From NCBI GenBank assembly GCA_002361655.1, contig DETM01000043.1, positions 75,781 through 129,494 on the forward strand: 53,714 nt of DNA. The letters are read 5' to 3'. Shown here one piece after another: positions 8,544 to 16,564 of this stretch. A model generated the notes under the pieces. The model was given only the letters and a program-made list of their open reading frames with translations. It had not been told where the DNA came from and did not search any database. Each line of letters opens with the position of its first letter. The first letter of the stretch is position 1. Made by a program: the position numbers and the translations under genes. This DNA comes from Prevotella sp. UBA3288 (GTDB lineage: Bacteria > Bacteroidota > Bacteroidia > Bacteroidales > Bacteroidaceae).

Positions 8544-9067
8544 TACGCATCATCCTGATTGGCTACATGGGAGCCGGCAAGACAACCGTCGGCAAAGCCT
8601 TGTCAAAAGAACTCGGCATTCCCTTCTATGACCTCGACTGGTATATCGAGAACCGTCGCCGCAAGACGGTGTCGCAGATTTTTGCCGAACAGGGCGAAGA
8701 GGCCTTCCGCAAGATAGAGCACAACATGTTGCACGAGGTAGCCGAGTTCGAGGATGTCATCATCAGTTGCGGAGGCGGCACCCCGTGTTTCTTCGACAAC
8801 ATCGACTACATGAATCAACAGGGGCAGGTGGTCTATTTGAAGGCAGAGCCGGAAGTGCTCGTAAAGCACCTGCTGATGGGCAAAGGCGACCGCCCGTTGC
8901 TCAAAGGCAAGACCCCCGAACAACTCATCGCCTTCATCCGGGAGCAACTGGAGAAGCGCGAACCCTTCTACTCCAAGGCACAGTACACCCTCGACGTCAG
9001 CCTGATGGACAACTACGAGAAGATAAAAATAACCATAGAAAAGATTCGCGAACTACTGAAGTTATGA
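8540..9067 (+). CDS. aroK: Shikimate kinase
   Basis: 175 residues. The start is set to the ATG at 8540, which overlaps the topA stop (ATGA), because the protein then begins MIRIILIGYMGAGKTT with the Walker A motif at the usual position; the upstream in-frame ATG at 8513 would add nine residues inside topA. Other shikimate-kinase marks are DLDWYIE (the DxD for Mg/shikimate), FRKIEHNML, CGGGTPC and the lid KGDRPLL. It phosphorylates shikimate with ATP in aromatic amino-acid synthesis. It is translationally coupled to both topA and speA. Confidence 0.95.
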   Translation: MIRIILIGYMGAGKTTVGKALSKELGIPFYDLDWYIENRRRKTVSQIFAEQGEEAFRKIEHNMLHEVAEFEDVIISCGGGTPCFFDNIDYMNQQGQVVYLKAEPEVLVKHLLMGKGDRPLLKGKTPEQLIAFIREQLEKREPFYSKAQYTLDVSLMDNYEKIKITIEKIRELLKL

Positions 9068-10956
9068 AGAAATGGACCATTGACGACGCCCGTGAACTCT
9101 ATAACATCAATGGATGGGGCACCAGTTATTTCGGTATCAACGACAAAGGCAATGTCTATGTGACGCCATGCAAGGACGAAGCGCAAGTTGACTTGCGTGA
9201 AGTGATGGACGAACTGTCGCTGCGCGATGTCACGCCTCCTGTGCTGCTGCGCTTCCCCGATATTCTCGACAACCGCATCGAGAAGACCTGGAGTTGTTTC
9301 AAGAAAGCCGCCAAGGAGTATGACTATAAAGGCGAGAACTATGTTGTCTACCCCATCAAGGTGAACCAGATGCAGCCCGTCGTCGAGGAGATTATCTCGC
9401 ACGGCAGGAAGTTCAACCTCGGTCTGGAGGCCGGTTCGAAGCCCGAACTGCATGCCGTCATCGCCATGCAGTGCCAGAGCGACTCCATCATCGTCTGCAA
9501 TGGCTATAAGGATCAGAGTTACATCGAGTTGGCCCTGCTTGCACAGAAGATGGGCAAGCATATCTTCATCGTCGTTGAGAAAATGAACGAACTGGAGATT
9601 ATTGCCCGTGTAGCCAAGAAACTGAATGTTCGCCCTAACATCGGCATTCGCATCAAACTGGCCAGCAGTGGTGCCGGCAAGTGGGAAGAGAGCGGCGGCG
9701 ACGCCTCGAAGTTCGGACTGACCAGTGCCGAACTGCTCGAAGCACTTGATATGCTTGATAAGAAGGATATGCGCGACTGTCTGCGTCTTATCCATTTCCA
9801 TATCGGCAGCCAGATTACCAAGATACGCCGTATCCAGACAGCCCTCCGCGAGGCCTCACAGTTTTATATCCAACTGCATAAGATGGGCTATAATGTCGAC
9901 TTCGTCGACTGTGGCGGTGGCCTGGGCGTCGACTACGACGGCACACGCTCGCCATCGTCGGAGAGTAGTGTCAACTACTCCATCCAAGAGTATGTCAACG
10001 ACTGTATCTACACCTTTGTGGAGGCTGCCAACAAGAACGGGTTGCCTCACCCCAATATCATCACCGAGAGCGGACGGTCGCTGGCTGCCCACCACTCCGT
10101 GCTCGTCATCGACGTGCTGGAGACAGCCTCGCTGCCCGAGATGCCCGAGGAATTCGAACCCGATGCCGACAGCCACCAGTTGGTGAAAGACCTCTACGAG
10201 ATCTGGGACAACCTTTCGGCACGCAATGTGCTCGAAGACTGGCATGATGCCGAACAAATACGCGAGGAGGTGCTCGACCTCTTCTCTCATGGCATCGTCG
10301 ACCTGAAGACGCGCGCCGAGATTGAGGCGATGTACTGGAGCGTGTGTCACGAGATTCATGCACTCTCGAAGACCCTCAAGCATGTTCCCGAGGAACTGAT
10401 GAACATTGACAAACTGTTGGCCGACAAGTATTTCTGCAACTTCTCGCTCTTCCAAAGCCTCAGTGACTCGTGGGCCATTGACCAACTCTTCCCCATCATG
10501 CCCATTCAGCGACTCGATGAACGGCCCACCCGTAATGCCACCATCCAGGACATCACCTGCGACTCAGATGGCAAGATTGCCAACTTCGTGACCAACCGCC
10601 ATAATTCGCACTCACTGCCCGTCCACACCTTGCGAAAGAACGAGACTTACTATCTCGGCGTTTTCCTCGTAGGAGCCTATCAGGAGATTCTGGGCGACAT
10701 GCACAATCTCTTCGGCGACACCAACGCCGTGCATGTTTCGGTGAAAGACGGTCATTACCACATCGATCAAATCATCGATGGCGAGACGGTAGAAGAAGTG
10801 CTGGAGTACGTGCAGTACGACCCCAAGAAACTGGTTCGCCAACTGGAGGTATGGGTCACCAAGAGCGTCAAGGCCGGCAAGATTACACTTGAAGAGGGTA
10901 AGGAGTTCCTCAGCAACTATCGCTCAGGGCTCTATGGATACACTTATTTGGAATAA
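9064..10956 (+). CDS. speA: Biosynthetic arginine decarboxylase
   Basis: 630 residues from the ATG at 9064, which overlaps the aroK stop by 4 nt. An open frame extending upstream only reads aroK DNA out of frame. It is a PLP enzyme of the fold-III SpeA family that converts arginine to agmatine for polyamine synthesis. The PLP lysine is Lys99 in VYPIKVNQM. Further marks are GLEAGSKPEL, LIHFHIGSQ, DCGGGLGVDYDG (a phosphate-binding glycine loop), ITESGRS and GVFLVGAYQEILGD. The length is typical. The TAA shares two bases with the argB ATG (TAATG), so the genes for making and consuming arginine are read together. Confidence 0.96.
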   Translation: MKKWTIDDARELYNINGWGTSYFGINDKGNVYVTPCKDEAQVDLREVMDELSLRDVTPPVLLRFPDILDNRIEKTWSCFKKAAKEYDYKGENYVVYPIKVNQMQPVVEEIISHGRKFNLGLEAGSKPELHAVIAMQCQSDSIIVCNGYKDQSYIELALLAQKMGKHIFIVVEKMNELEIIARVAKKLNVRPNIGIRIKLASSGAGKWEESGGDASKFGLTSAELLEALDMLDKKDMRDCLRLIHFHIGSQITKIRRIQTALREASQFYIQLHKMGYNVDFVDCGGGLGVDYDGTRSPSSESSVNYSIQEYVNDCIYTFVEAANKNGLPHPNIITESGRSLAAHHSVLVIDVLETASLPEMPEEFEPDADSHQLVKDLYEIWDNLSARNVLEDWHDAEQIREEVLDLFSHGIVDLKTRAEIEAMYWSVCHEIHALSKTLKHVPEELMNIDKLLADKYFCNFSLFQSLSDSWAIDQLFPIMPIQRLDERPTRNATIQDITCDSDGKIANFVTNRHNSHSLPVHTLRKNETYYLGVFLVGAYQEILGDMHNLFGDTNAVHVSVKDGHYHIDQIIDGETVEEVLEYVQYDPKKLVRQLEVWVTKSVKAGKITLEEGKEFLSNYRSGLYGYTYLE

Positions 10957-11729
10957 TGAAACAGCAACTAACCATCGTCAAGGTCGGCGGGGCCGTCGTC
11001 GAGGACGAGACACAACTCACACAGTTGCTCCACGATTTCCTGAAAATCGGAGGAGCAAAGATACTGGTACATGGTGGCGGACGCCGTGCTACAAAGGTGG
11101 CAGCATCGCTGGGCATCGAGACGAAAATGGTCGATGGGCGCCGTATTACCGATGCACAGATGCTGCAGGTAGTGACAATGGTCTATGGCGGACTAGTCAA
11201 CAAGCACATCGTAGCATCGCTGCAGGCTCTCGATGCCGATGCCATCGGACTGACAGGTGCCGATGCCAACATCATCCGCTCGGTGAGGCGGCCTCTGAAA
11301 AACGGTATCGATTATGGTTTCGTGGGTGATGTGACGGCTGTCGCCAATAAGACATTGGCACACCTCATCGATGCCGGCCTTATCCCGGTCATAGCCCCTT
11401 TGACTCACGACGGACAGGGAAACATTCTCAATACCAATGCCGACACGATGGCCAGCGAAACGGCCAAAGCGATGGCTGAGATTTACGATGTGACATTGAT
11501 CTTTGCTTTCGAGAAACCCGGTGTGCTGAGCAATGCTGACGATGACGCTTCAGTTATCGCCACGATGAACCGTCACGACTTCGAATGCTATCGTGCCGAT
11601 GGCACTATCAGTGGCGGCATGCTGCCCAAGATAGAAAACGCCCTTGCGGCTATTGACAGGGGCGTTCGGCGGGTAATTATCACCAGTGCCACCGCCATCG
11701 ACGGACAGCACGGCACCGTGATCTGCTGA
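10956..11729 (+). CDS. argB: Acetylglutamate kinase (possibly N-succinylglutamate kinase)
   Basis: 257 residues of the amino-acid-kinase fold. The ATP-binding glycines are in VKVGGAVVEDE (8-18) and LVHGGGRRATK, the substrate region is VDGRRITD, and NTNADTMASETAKAM is the C-terminal motif. It phosphorylates an N-acylated glutamate in arginine synthesis. Bacteroides relatives are known to use succinylated rather than acetylated intermediates, so the substrate here could be N-succinylglutamate; that is inference from the lineage, not from residues I can read. It is the last gene of topA-aroK-speA-argB and ends 7 nt before the convergent helicase gene. Confidence 0.92.
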   Translation: MKQQLTIVKVGGAVVEDETQLTQLLHDFLKIGGAKILVHGGGRRATKVAASLGIETKMVDGRRITDAQMLQVVTMVYGGLVNKHIVASLQALDADAIGLTGADANIIRSVRRPLKNGIDYGFVGDVTAVANKTLAHLIDAGLIPVIAPLTHDGQGNILNTNADTMASETAKAMAEIYDVTLIFAFEKPGVLSNADDDASVIATMNRHDFECYRADGTISGGMLPKIENALAAIDRGVRRVIITSATAIDGQHGTVIC

Positions 11730-11736
11730 CAGCGGC

Positions 11737-13548
11737 TTATTTCTTTTTCTTTGGTTTCCGACGTGCCCAACCTTCTTCGGAGAAGTCGGGCACCTCCCCA
11801 CGGAGAGCCTTGGGGGCAGGCTTCATCAGTTCGCGCCAGTCGGCTTTTTTCGAGTAAGGATTATGGGGCTTATTGGGCTTATTGGGCTTATTGGGCTTAT
11901 TGGCTTTATTGGCCTCATTAGGCTTATCATCCTCTGAATTGCAGCGCACCACACGACCCTTGTAGCGAATACCGGTCAGTTGCGACATCACCTTGCGGGC
12001 ATCTTTCTCCGGCACTTCGAAATAGGAAATAGAGTCGAGCAGGTCGATATGGCCCACCTCCTGACGGCCACCGACATAGCGGTTGAGCGTCTGCATCAGT
12101 TCGCCCGGGTAGAAGCCGTCGCGCTTGCCCAGGTTGATAAACAAGCGGTGGTAGCCCTCCTGCGCTTTGTTCATGCGTTTCTGCTTGTCGCTCTGTGGCT
12201 TCTTCTCCCGTTTATCGGCAACAGGCTTCTCTATCTCCGGTGCATCGGCATAATAGAGCAGGAAGCGGCCAAATTCGCGACTGACAATCTTCTTGATCAG
12301 TTCATCCTTGTCGATATATTCGAAGTATCGGTTGATGTCGTCCATAAACGGGGCTATCTCGTCGTCGTTGACATCGGTCTTCACAATCTGGTCCATCACC
12401 TTGTAGAGTTGCTTCTTGCATATCTCCTCAGCCGAAGGAATGGTGGCCTCGACAAATGCCTTTCCGATCTCTTTCTCGATATTGCGAATCTTGTGCTTTT
12501 CTTTCGAATGGATGATACTGATTGACGTGCCTTTCTTTCCGGCACGCCCCGTACGACCGGAGCGGTGGGTATAGTTCTCAATGTCGTCGGGCAGTCCGAA
12601 GTTGATGACATGCGTCAGGTCGTCCACATCAAGGCCGCGGGCAGCCACGTCGGTGGCCACGAGCAACTGGGTCAGGTGCTGGCGGAACTTCTGCATGGTC
12701 AGGTCACGCTGCTGTTGGCTCAAGTCACCATGCAGCGACTCGGCATTATATCCGTCCTTGATCAGTTTGTCGGCTATCTCCTGCGTTTCCAACTTGGTAC
12801 GGCAGAAGATGATGGCAAAAATCTTCGGATAGTAGTCAACGATACGTTTCAGGGCCAGATATTTGTCCTTCGCGTGTACCATATAATATATATGATTCAC
12901 ATTCTCGGCTCCCTCGTTGCGCGAACCGACAACGATTTCTTGCGGGTCGTTCAGATACTTCTTGGCCACCCGCTCCACTTCGCGGCTCATCGTGGCAGAA
13001 AACATCAGTGTGTTGTGCTCATCGGGCAGCGACTCGAAGATTTCGTTGATTGCGTCCGAGAAACCCATGTTGAGCATCTCGTCGGCTTCGTCGAGCACTA
13101 TATTGCGTACATTCTCCAACTTGGCAAAGCCACGGTTCTTCAGGTCTATCAGACGGCCCGGGGTGGCCACGATGATCTGCACCCCCTTCTTCAGCGAGCG
13201 AATCTGCGGCTCGATGGCGGCGCCACCATAGACAGCCTCCACATGGACACCCTCCATGTGTTTCGAGAAGTCACGCAGGTCGTCGGCTATCTGCAGACAG
13301 AGTTCGCGTGTCGGTGAGAGTATCAGCGACTGTGTTTCGCGGCTGTCGATATCCAGCCGCTGCAGCAGTGGAATGCCGAAGGCTGCCGTCTTGCCGGTGC
13401 CGGTCTGAGCCAGTGCTATGGTGTCCTGCCTGCTTTCCAACAAACTCGGGATGACAGCCTCCTGCACCGGCATCGGCTGCACGAATCCCATTTCCTCGAT
13501 GGCCTGCCGTATCTCCTGACAGACGCCCAGTTCTTCAAATGTCTTCAT
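11737..13548 (-). CDS. deaD: DEAD-box ATP-dependent RNA helicase
   Basis: 603 residues with all core motifs: Q motif (GFVQPMPVQEAVIP), AQTGTGKTA with Lys53, PTRELCLQ, VATPGRLID, DEAD at 153-156, SAT at 184-186 and HRSGRTGRAGKKG. A DbpA-type RNA-binding domain follows (about 455-530: FINLGKRDGFYPGEL, SYFEVPEKDARKVM, YKGRVVRC), which places it with DeaD/CsdA helicases of ribosome assembly and cold-stress mRNA handling. The tail is a basic low-complexity segment with four tandem Asn-Lys-Pro units, then KKADWRELMKPAPK and a run of lysines. It is monocistronic and divergent from sufE. Confidence 0.93.
   Translation of the reverse strand: MKTFEELGVCQEIRQAIEEMGFVQPMPVQEAVIPSLLESRQDTIALAQTGTGKTAAFGIPLLQRLDIDSRETQSLILSPTRELCLQIADDLRDFSKHMEGVHVEAVYGGAAIEPQIRSLKKGVQIIVATPGRLIDLKNRGFAKLENVRNIVLDEADEMLNMGFSDAINEIFESLPDEHNTLMFSATMSREVERVAKKYLNDPQEIVVGSRNEGAENVNHIYYMVHAKDKYLALKRIVDYYPKIFAIIFCRTKLETQEIADKLIKDGYNAESLHGDLSQQQRDLTMQKFRQHLTQLLVATDVAARGLDVDDLTHVINFGLPDDIENYTHRSGRTGRAGKKGTSISIIHSKEKHKIRNIEKEIGKAFVEATIPSAEEICKKQLYKVMDQIVKTDVNDDEIAPFMDDINRYFEYIDKDELIKKIVSREFGRFLLYYADAPEIEKPVADKREKKPQSDKQKRMNKAQEGYHRLFINLGKRDGFYPGELMQTLNRYVGGRQEVGHIDLLDSISYFEVPEKDARKVMSQLTGIRYKGRVVRCNSEDDKPNEANKANKPNKPNKPNKPHNPYSKKADWRELMKPAPKALRGEVPDFSEEGWARRKPKKKK
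11866..11928 (-). repeat. In-frame 9-bp repeats encoding the NKP tail of the helicase
   Basis: The 9-bp unit GGCTTATTG (plus strand) is repeated with few changes across this stretch, so the helicase C-terminus reads NKPNKPNKPNKP. The unit length keeps the frame, so copy number can change without breaking the protein. Confidence 0.85.
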
Positions 13549-13566
13549 CGTCTATTCTATTTTTTG

Positions 13567-13574
13567 CAAAGGTA
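13567..13574 (-). promoter_or_regulatory. -7 box of the deaD promoter
   Basis: TACCTTTGC on the minus strand, 18 nt before the ATG at 13548. It faces the sufE promoter across a short heptad-repeat spacer. Confidence 0.75.
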
Positions 13575-13578
13575 GGAA

Positions 13579-13620
13579 ATAATTATCAATTATCCATGGT
13601 CTGTTATCAATTATTTTTCG
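13579..13620. repeat. 7-bp repeats between the divergent deaD and sufE promoters
   Basis: Two adjacent copies of AATTATC at 13581-13594, then TTATCAATTATT at 13604-13615, fill the spacer between the two -7 boxes. Confidence 0.65.
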
Positions 13621-13628
13621 TACCTTTG
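13621..13628 (+). promoter_or_regulatory. -7 box of the sufE promoter
   Basis: TACCTTTGC preceded by TTATTTTTCG. It is 46 nt before the chosen sufE ATG. Confidence 0.75.
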
Positions 13629-13674
13629 CACAAATTTGAAAAAAGGCAACAATCACGACAATACTTTATTCTAT

Positions 13675-14097
13675 ATGACTATCAACGAACGGCAAGACGA
13701 GATTATCGAGGAGTTTCAGGACTTCGATGACTGGATGGACAAATACCAGATGCTGATTGACATGGGCAACGAACAGAAGCCCTTGGACGAGAAATACAAG
13801 ACGGAGCAGAACTTGATTGACGGCTGCCAGAGCCGTGTGTGGCTACAAGCCGACTATACCGATGGGCGCATACACTTCCAAGCCGAGAGCGACGCCCTCA
13901 TCGTCAAAGGCATTGTGACGCTGCTCATCCGTGTGCTGGATGGAGCCACCCCACAGGAAATTCTGGATGCCGACCTTTATTTCATCGATAGAATCGGACT
14001 GCGTGAACATCTGTCGCCCACCCGTAGCAACGGACTGCTGGCCATGGTCAAGCAGATGAGGATGTACGCCTTGGCATTCGCTCAATCACCAGCCTGA
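13675..14097 (+). CDS. sufE: SufE family cysteine-desulfurase sulfur acceptor
   Basis: 140 residues. I use the ATG at 13675 (MTINERQDEIIEEF); an in-frame TTG at 13636 lies almost at the expected transcription start and adds a non-conserved segment. The active-site cysteine is Cys51 in LIDGCQSRVWL, the same number as in E. coli SufE, and the C-terminal FIDRIGLREHLSPTRSNGL is the family signature. SufE takes persulfide from SufS and feeds Fe-S cluster assembly. No other suf genes are next to it. Its last 16 bases overlap the end of the convergent phosphatase gene. Confidence 0.95.
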   Translation: MTINERQDEIIEEFQDFDDWMDKYQMLIDMGNEQKPLDEKYKTEQNLIDGCQSRVWLQADYTDGRIHFQAESDALIVKGIVTLLIRVLDGATPQEILDADLYFIDRIGLREHLSPTRSNGLLAMVKQMRMYALAFAQSPA

Positions 14098-15380
14098 CTC
14101 TCCTCGTAAGCATTGATGCGCTGCAGGTAGTAGTCGCGGAAGTCCGACCAGTGATAATACGGGGCGATGTCAGTCTTCAGTGGCAGTGTCGCCTCTTCTT
14201 CGTTGAGCAGCACCTTGAAGACGATGTCGCTGTCGTTGGCATCCTGCCGATAGAAGATGAACTGCACATTGCAGGCCATCGGGAAGATGCGATAGTTCAC
14301 CCAGCCGTTTTTCTCCAGCAACTCCAGGTTGTCGACAGACAGGTCGTAACCATCAAGGCCCAACAGGCAGACCAGCGGCAATAGCGTGGTGTCGTGACCA
14401 TAGCGCAGATGTACGGAGTGCTGACGCAGATGCAGACAACTGTCGGCCTGCTCGATGATGTTGCGCAACAGTTGACGGGCAACGAAGGGCTGCTCGCCGC
14501 CATTGAGCGGTGTAGAGCCGTATGTCATATACCAGAAGGCATTCTCGCGCAGCCAGTTCTGGTAGATTTCCTCATCGTCAAACAGATCGTAGAGCGTCAC
14601 CTGCTGGCCCAGTTCTGTGTTCTGCAGTCCGGAGGCCAGACGAAACAGGAAGTAGTTGAGCCGCTCGCCGTTGACGTGACGGTTGATGTAAGCCGTATCG
14701 TTGAACAACTGGCCAACGACGCGCTGCCAGCATTCGTGCTTCTTGCAGTAGGTCTGATAGCAGTCTTTCGAAGTTGCCGTCTGAGCACGAGACTGCAAAT
14801 CCCTATCGACAGGAGCCAGATAAGGTATGTCGGCCATCGAGGCATCCTGAACGAACTGTAAGTGTGGTGCCAGTTTCATCAACTGCAGCAACGCTTGGTT
14901 CATGGACAGGATACAGCGTACCGACGGTGTGCTGCGGGCATCGACCACCGTCCCTTTCTCAAACACCGAAGGGAAGCGTTCGTACATGCGACTGACTATC
15001 TCGCGATGCTGAAAGACACCGATGCGGGTCAGTTCACCGACATGATATCTTGAATCCTCTAACATCAAGCCAATTCTTTCCTGCACATCAAGTCCAAGGG
15101 GGGTCAGCGCCCCGTCGTGATCAGCCTTTCTTAATGCGTTGGCCACATATTCGAAGTCGCTCAACCTGGTCTGATGGCGGGAGCCGTGACGACCATAGTG
15201 GCTGATGTAAAAGGCTTTCTTCCCTTCAGGGGCCGGTGTCAACTTATGATGAGGCCGGGGATAGACCATCAGGTTGCCGGCAGACAGACGAATGTTTTTC
15301 CGCAGTTCTTGCTTAGGCGACTGGGCACAGACACCCATCGCCAAAGCCATCAACCAAACTATCCAGACAAACTTTTTCAT
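14082..15380 (-). CDS. Exported histidine acid phosphatase (MINPP/phytase-like)
   Basis: 432 residues with a signal peptide ending MGVCAQ. The catalytic phosphohistidine motif is YGRHGSRHQ (His65), close to the RHGxRxP of the histidine acid phosphatase branch, and the proton-donor motif is RYGHDTTLLPL. Bacteroidota relatives include multiple inositol polyphosphate phosphatases, so phytate or another exported phosphate ester is a plausible substrate; the HD rather than HAE donor motif argues against a confident MINPP call. It has its own -7 box 24 nt upstream of the ATG. The gene tail overlaps sufE by 16 bp on the opposite strand. Confidence 0.85.
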   Translation of the reverse strand: MKKFVWIVWLMALAMGVCAQSPKQELRKNIRLSAGNLMVYPRPHHKLTPAPEGKKAFYISHYGRHGSRHQTRLSDFEYVANALRKADHDGALTPLGLDVQERIGLMLEDSRYHVGELTRIGVFQHREIVSRMYERFPSVFEKGTVVDARSTPSVRCILSMNQALLQLMKLAPHLQFVQDASMADIPYLAPVDRDLQSRAQTATSKDCYQTYCKKHECWQRVVGQLFNDTAYINRHVNGERLNYFLFRLASGLQNTELGQQVTLYDLFDDEEIYQNWLRENAFWYMTYGSTPLNGGEQPFVARQLLRNIIEQADSCLHLRQHSVHLRYGHDTTLLPLVCLLGLDGYDLSVDNLELLEKNGWVNYRIFPMACNVQFIFYRQDANDSDIVFKVLLNEEEATLPLKTDIAPYYHWSDFRDYYLQRINAYEESQAGD

Positions 15381-15404
15381 CTTAGTGTTTCAGCATTGAG
15401 GGTA

Positions 15405-15412
15405 CAAAGTTA
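15405..15412 (-). promoter_or_regulatory. -7 box of the phosphatase promoter
   Basis: TAACTTTG on the minus strand, preceded by TTATTTCG, the same upstream context seen at the miaB, yitT and rbfA promoters. Confidence 0.75.
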
Positions 15413-15432
15413 CGAAATAAGTAGGAGAAAAA

Positions 15433-15463
15433 AGAAGAAAAGCGACATTTTCTTCTTTTTTTT
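15433..15463 (-). terminator. Possible bidirectional A/T-rich terminator after the GT90 gene
   Basis: AGAAGAAAA (15433-15441), a six-base loop and TTTTCTTCT (15448-15456) form a 9-bp stem with T-runs on both sides. It lies between the end of the GT90 gene and the phosphatase promoter. The stem is A/T-rich, so its strength is uncertain. Confidence 0.5.
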
Positions 15464-15495
15464 CTGAACGAAAAGCATGTACGGCGAAGCCACCG

Positions 15496-16488
15496 TTACC
15501 GATGGTCAGTGCCGTTGGTCACATCGAAATAGCGCCGGAGCACCAATAGGGAGATGAGCCGTTCACGATGGCGGTCTTTGAACTGCGCCACATACTGGTG
15601 GGCATGACTGATGATGGCCTCTGCCTCGCAGGGGTGGTCGATGTAGTAGCAGAGCCGTTCTTCTAAATCAGAAAAATCCTCGCGTACCTCTATATAATGA
15701 TAATTGGGAATGAGTGTCCCCTCCATGAACCAGGTCTCCTGCGTCAGCCGGGGCGTGACGGCGATGCTGTTTGACGACATGACCCACTTCAGGTTCGAGG
15801 CTACGTCGTTGCCTTCGAGCGACATGATGAACCGATAGTCGAGATGTTGGCCGATGGTGAGTTTCTCTTTCTGCCATTCGGGATGCTCGTCGGAGCGGTT
15901 GGTAGAGGCAGCATCGATCATGGGGTGTCCCACCCATCGCTGCATGAACAGGTCGCGGTTCTGCTTGCGCGGTCCTAAGTCGCCGCGGAAGATGGCCATG
16001 GGGCGCTTCTCACGCCAGGGTTTATGGTCGTCGACGAACAGGAAGTGGCGGTTCTTGTCGAGGTTCAGGATGACAGAGTTCTCGTTATGCTCGGCGATGG
16101 GCCTGTTCTTGACGATGGCCGGCTCGGGTGCCACATAGGGCTTGTCGCCGGCATCGAGTATCCACCGCAGTTGCTGGTCGAAATAGCGGCCATACTCCAT
16201 CGCATCGAAATAGTAGGTCTTCTGGCCCGTCACTTCCTGGTTGCACAGTCGGATGGCCTTTGCCTCCCATGCACGGCGGTCAAAGGTACTGTCGGGTGTC
16301 AACTTACAGTAGTAGTCGGCCCGCCGCAGTATCTCGTCTTTGTCCGGACGGTTGTCAGTGGACTTTAGCAAGCCTTTTAGTTGCCACTGTGAGAAGCACT
16401 TCGGCGTGTACTCCCGCAGATAACTTCGTAGGTAATACTTGATGTTGCTGTTCTTGCCGCTATGGAGGAGATAATGAATATTGGACAT
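15496..16488 (-). CDS. GT90 (CAP10/LpsA-like) glycosyltransferase
   Basis: 330 residues from the ATG at 16488 (MSNIHYLLHSGKNSNIKYYL); a longer frame to 16521 reads only repeat-derived DNA. Features of the CAP10 / lipopolysaccharide-modifying LpsA family are KPWREKRPMAIFRGDLGPR, the HPEWQKEKLTIGQHLDYRF segment with a conserved Lys-Tyr region, and SLEGNDVASNLKWVMSSNS. Relatives transfer xylose, glucose or other sugars onto LPS core or glycans. It has no signal peptide, as expected for a cytoplasmic core-sugar transferase. It follows the GT25 gene in the same direction, 76 nt apart. Its start codon is part of a TGTCCAA heptad repeat. Confidence 0.85.
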   Translation of the reverse strand: MSNIHYLLHSGKNSNIKYYLRSYLREYTPKCFSQWQLKGLLKSTDNRPDKDEILRRADYYCKLTPDSTFDRRAWEAKAIRLCNQEVTGQKTYYFDAMEYGRYFDQQLRWILDAGDKPYVAPEPAIVKNRPIAEHNENSVILNLDKNRHFLFVDDHKPWREKRPMAIFRGDLGPRKQNRDLFMQRWVGHPMIDAASTNRSDEHPEWQKEKLTIGQHLDYRFIMSLEGNDVASNLKWVMSSNSIAVTPRLTQETWFMEGTLIPNYHYIEVREDFSDLEERLCYYIDHPCEAEAIISHAHQYVAQFKDRHRERLISLLVLRRYFDVTNGTDHR

Positions 16489-16515
16489 TGGACACTGATT
16501 ATTGAACATTGATGT
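16481..16515. repeat. 7-bp repeat array spanning the GT90 start codon
   Basis: Five degenerate units with period seven: TTGGACA, TTGGACA, CTGATTA, TTGAACA, TTGATGT. The minus-strand ATG at 16488 uses bases of the first two units. Confidence 0.7.
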
Positions 16516-16520
16516 TAACA

Positions 16521-16552
16521 CTCCTCCTCTCGGAGAGGCCGGGAGGGGGTCA
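16521..16552. repeat. GC-rich palindromic REP-like element between GT25 and GT90
   Basis: The core CTCCTCTCGGAGAGG can fold on itself and is followed by CCGGGAGGGGGTC. A related sequence at 50977-51007 lies inside a coding region. Confidence 0.6.
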
Positions 16553-16564
16553 GCAGGAAGACTT

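Noticed and set aside
12565..13317. Open frame of 250 codons on the plus strand
   Set aside because: Antisense to the DEAD-box helicase core; no promoter, ribosome site or recognisable domain.
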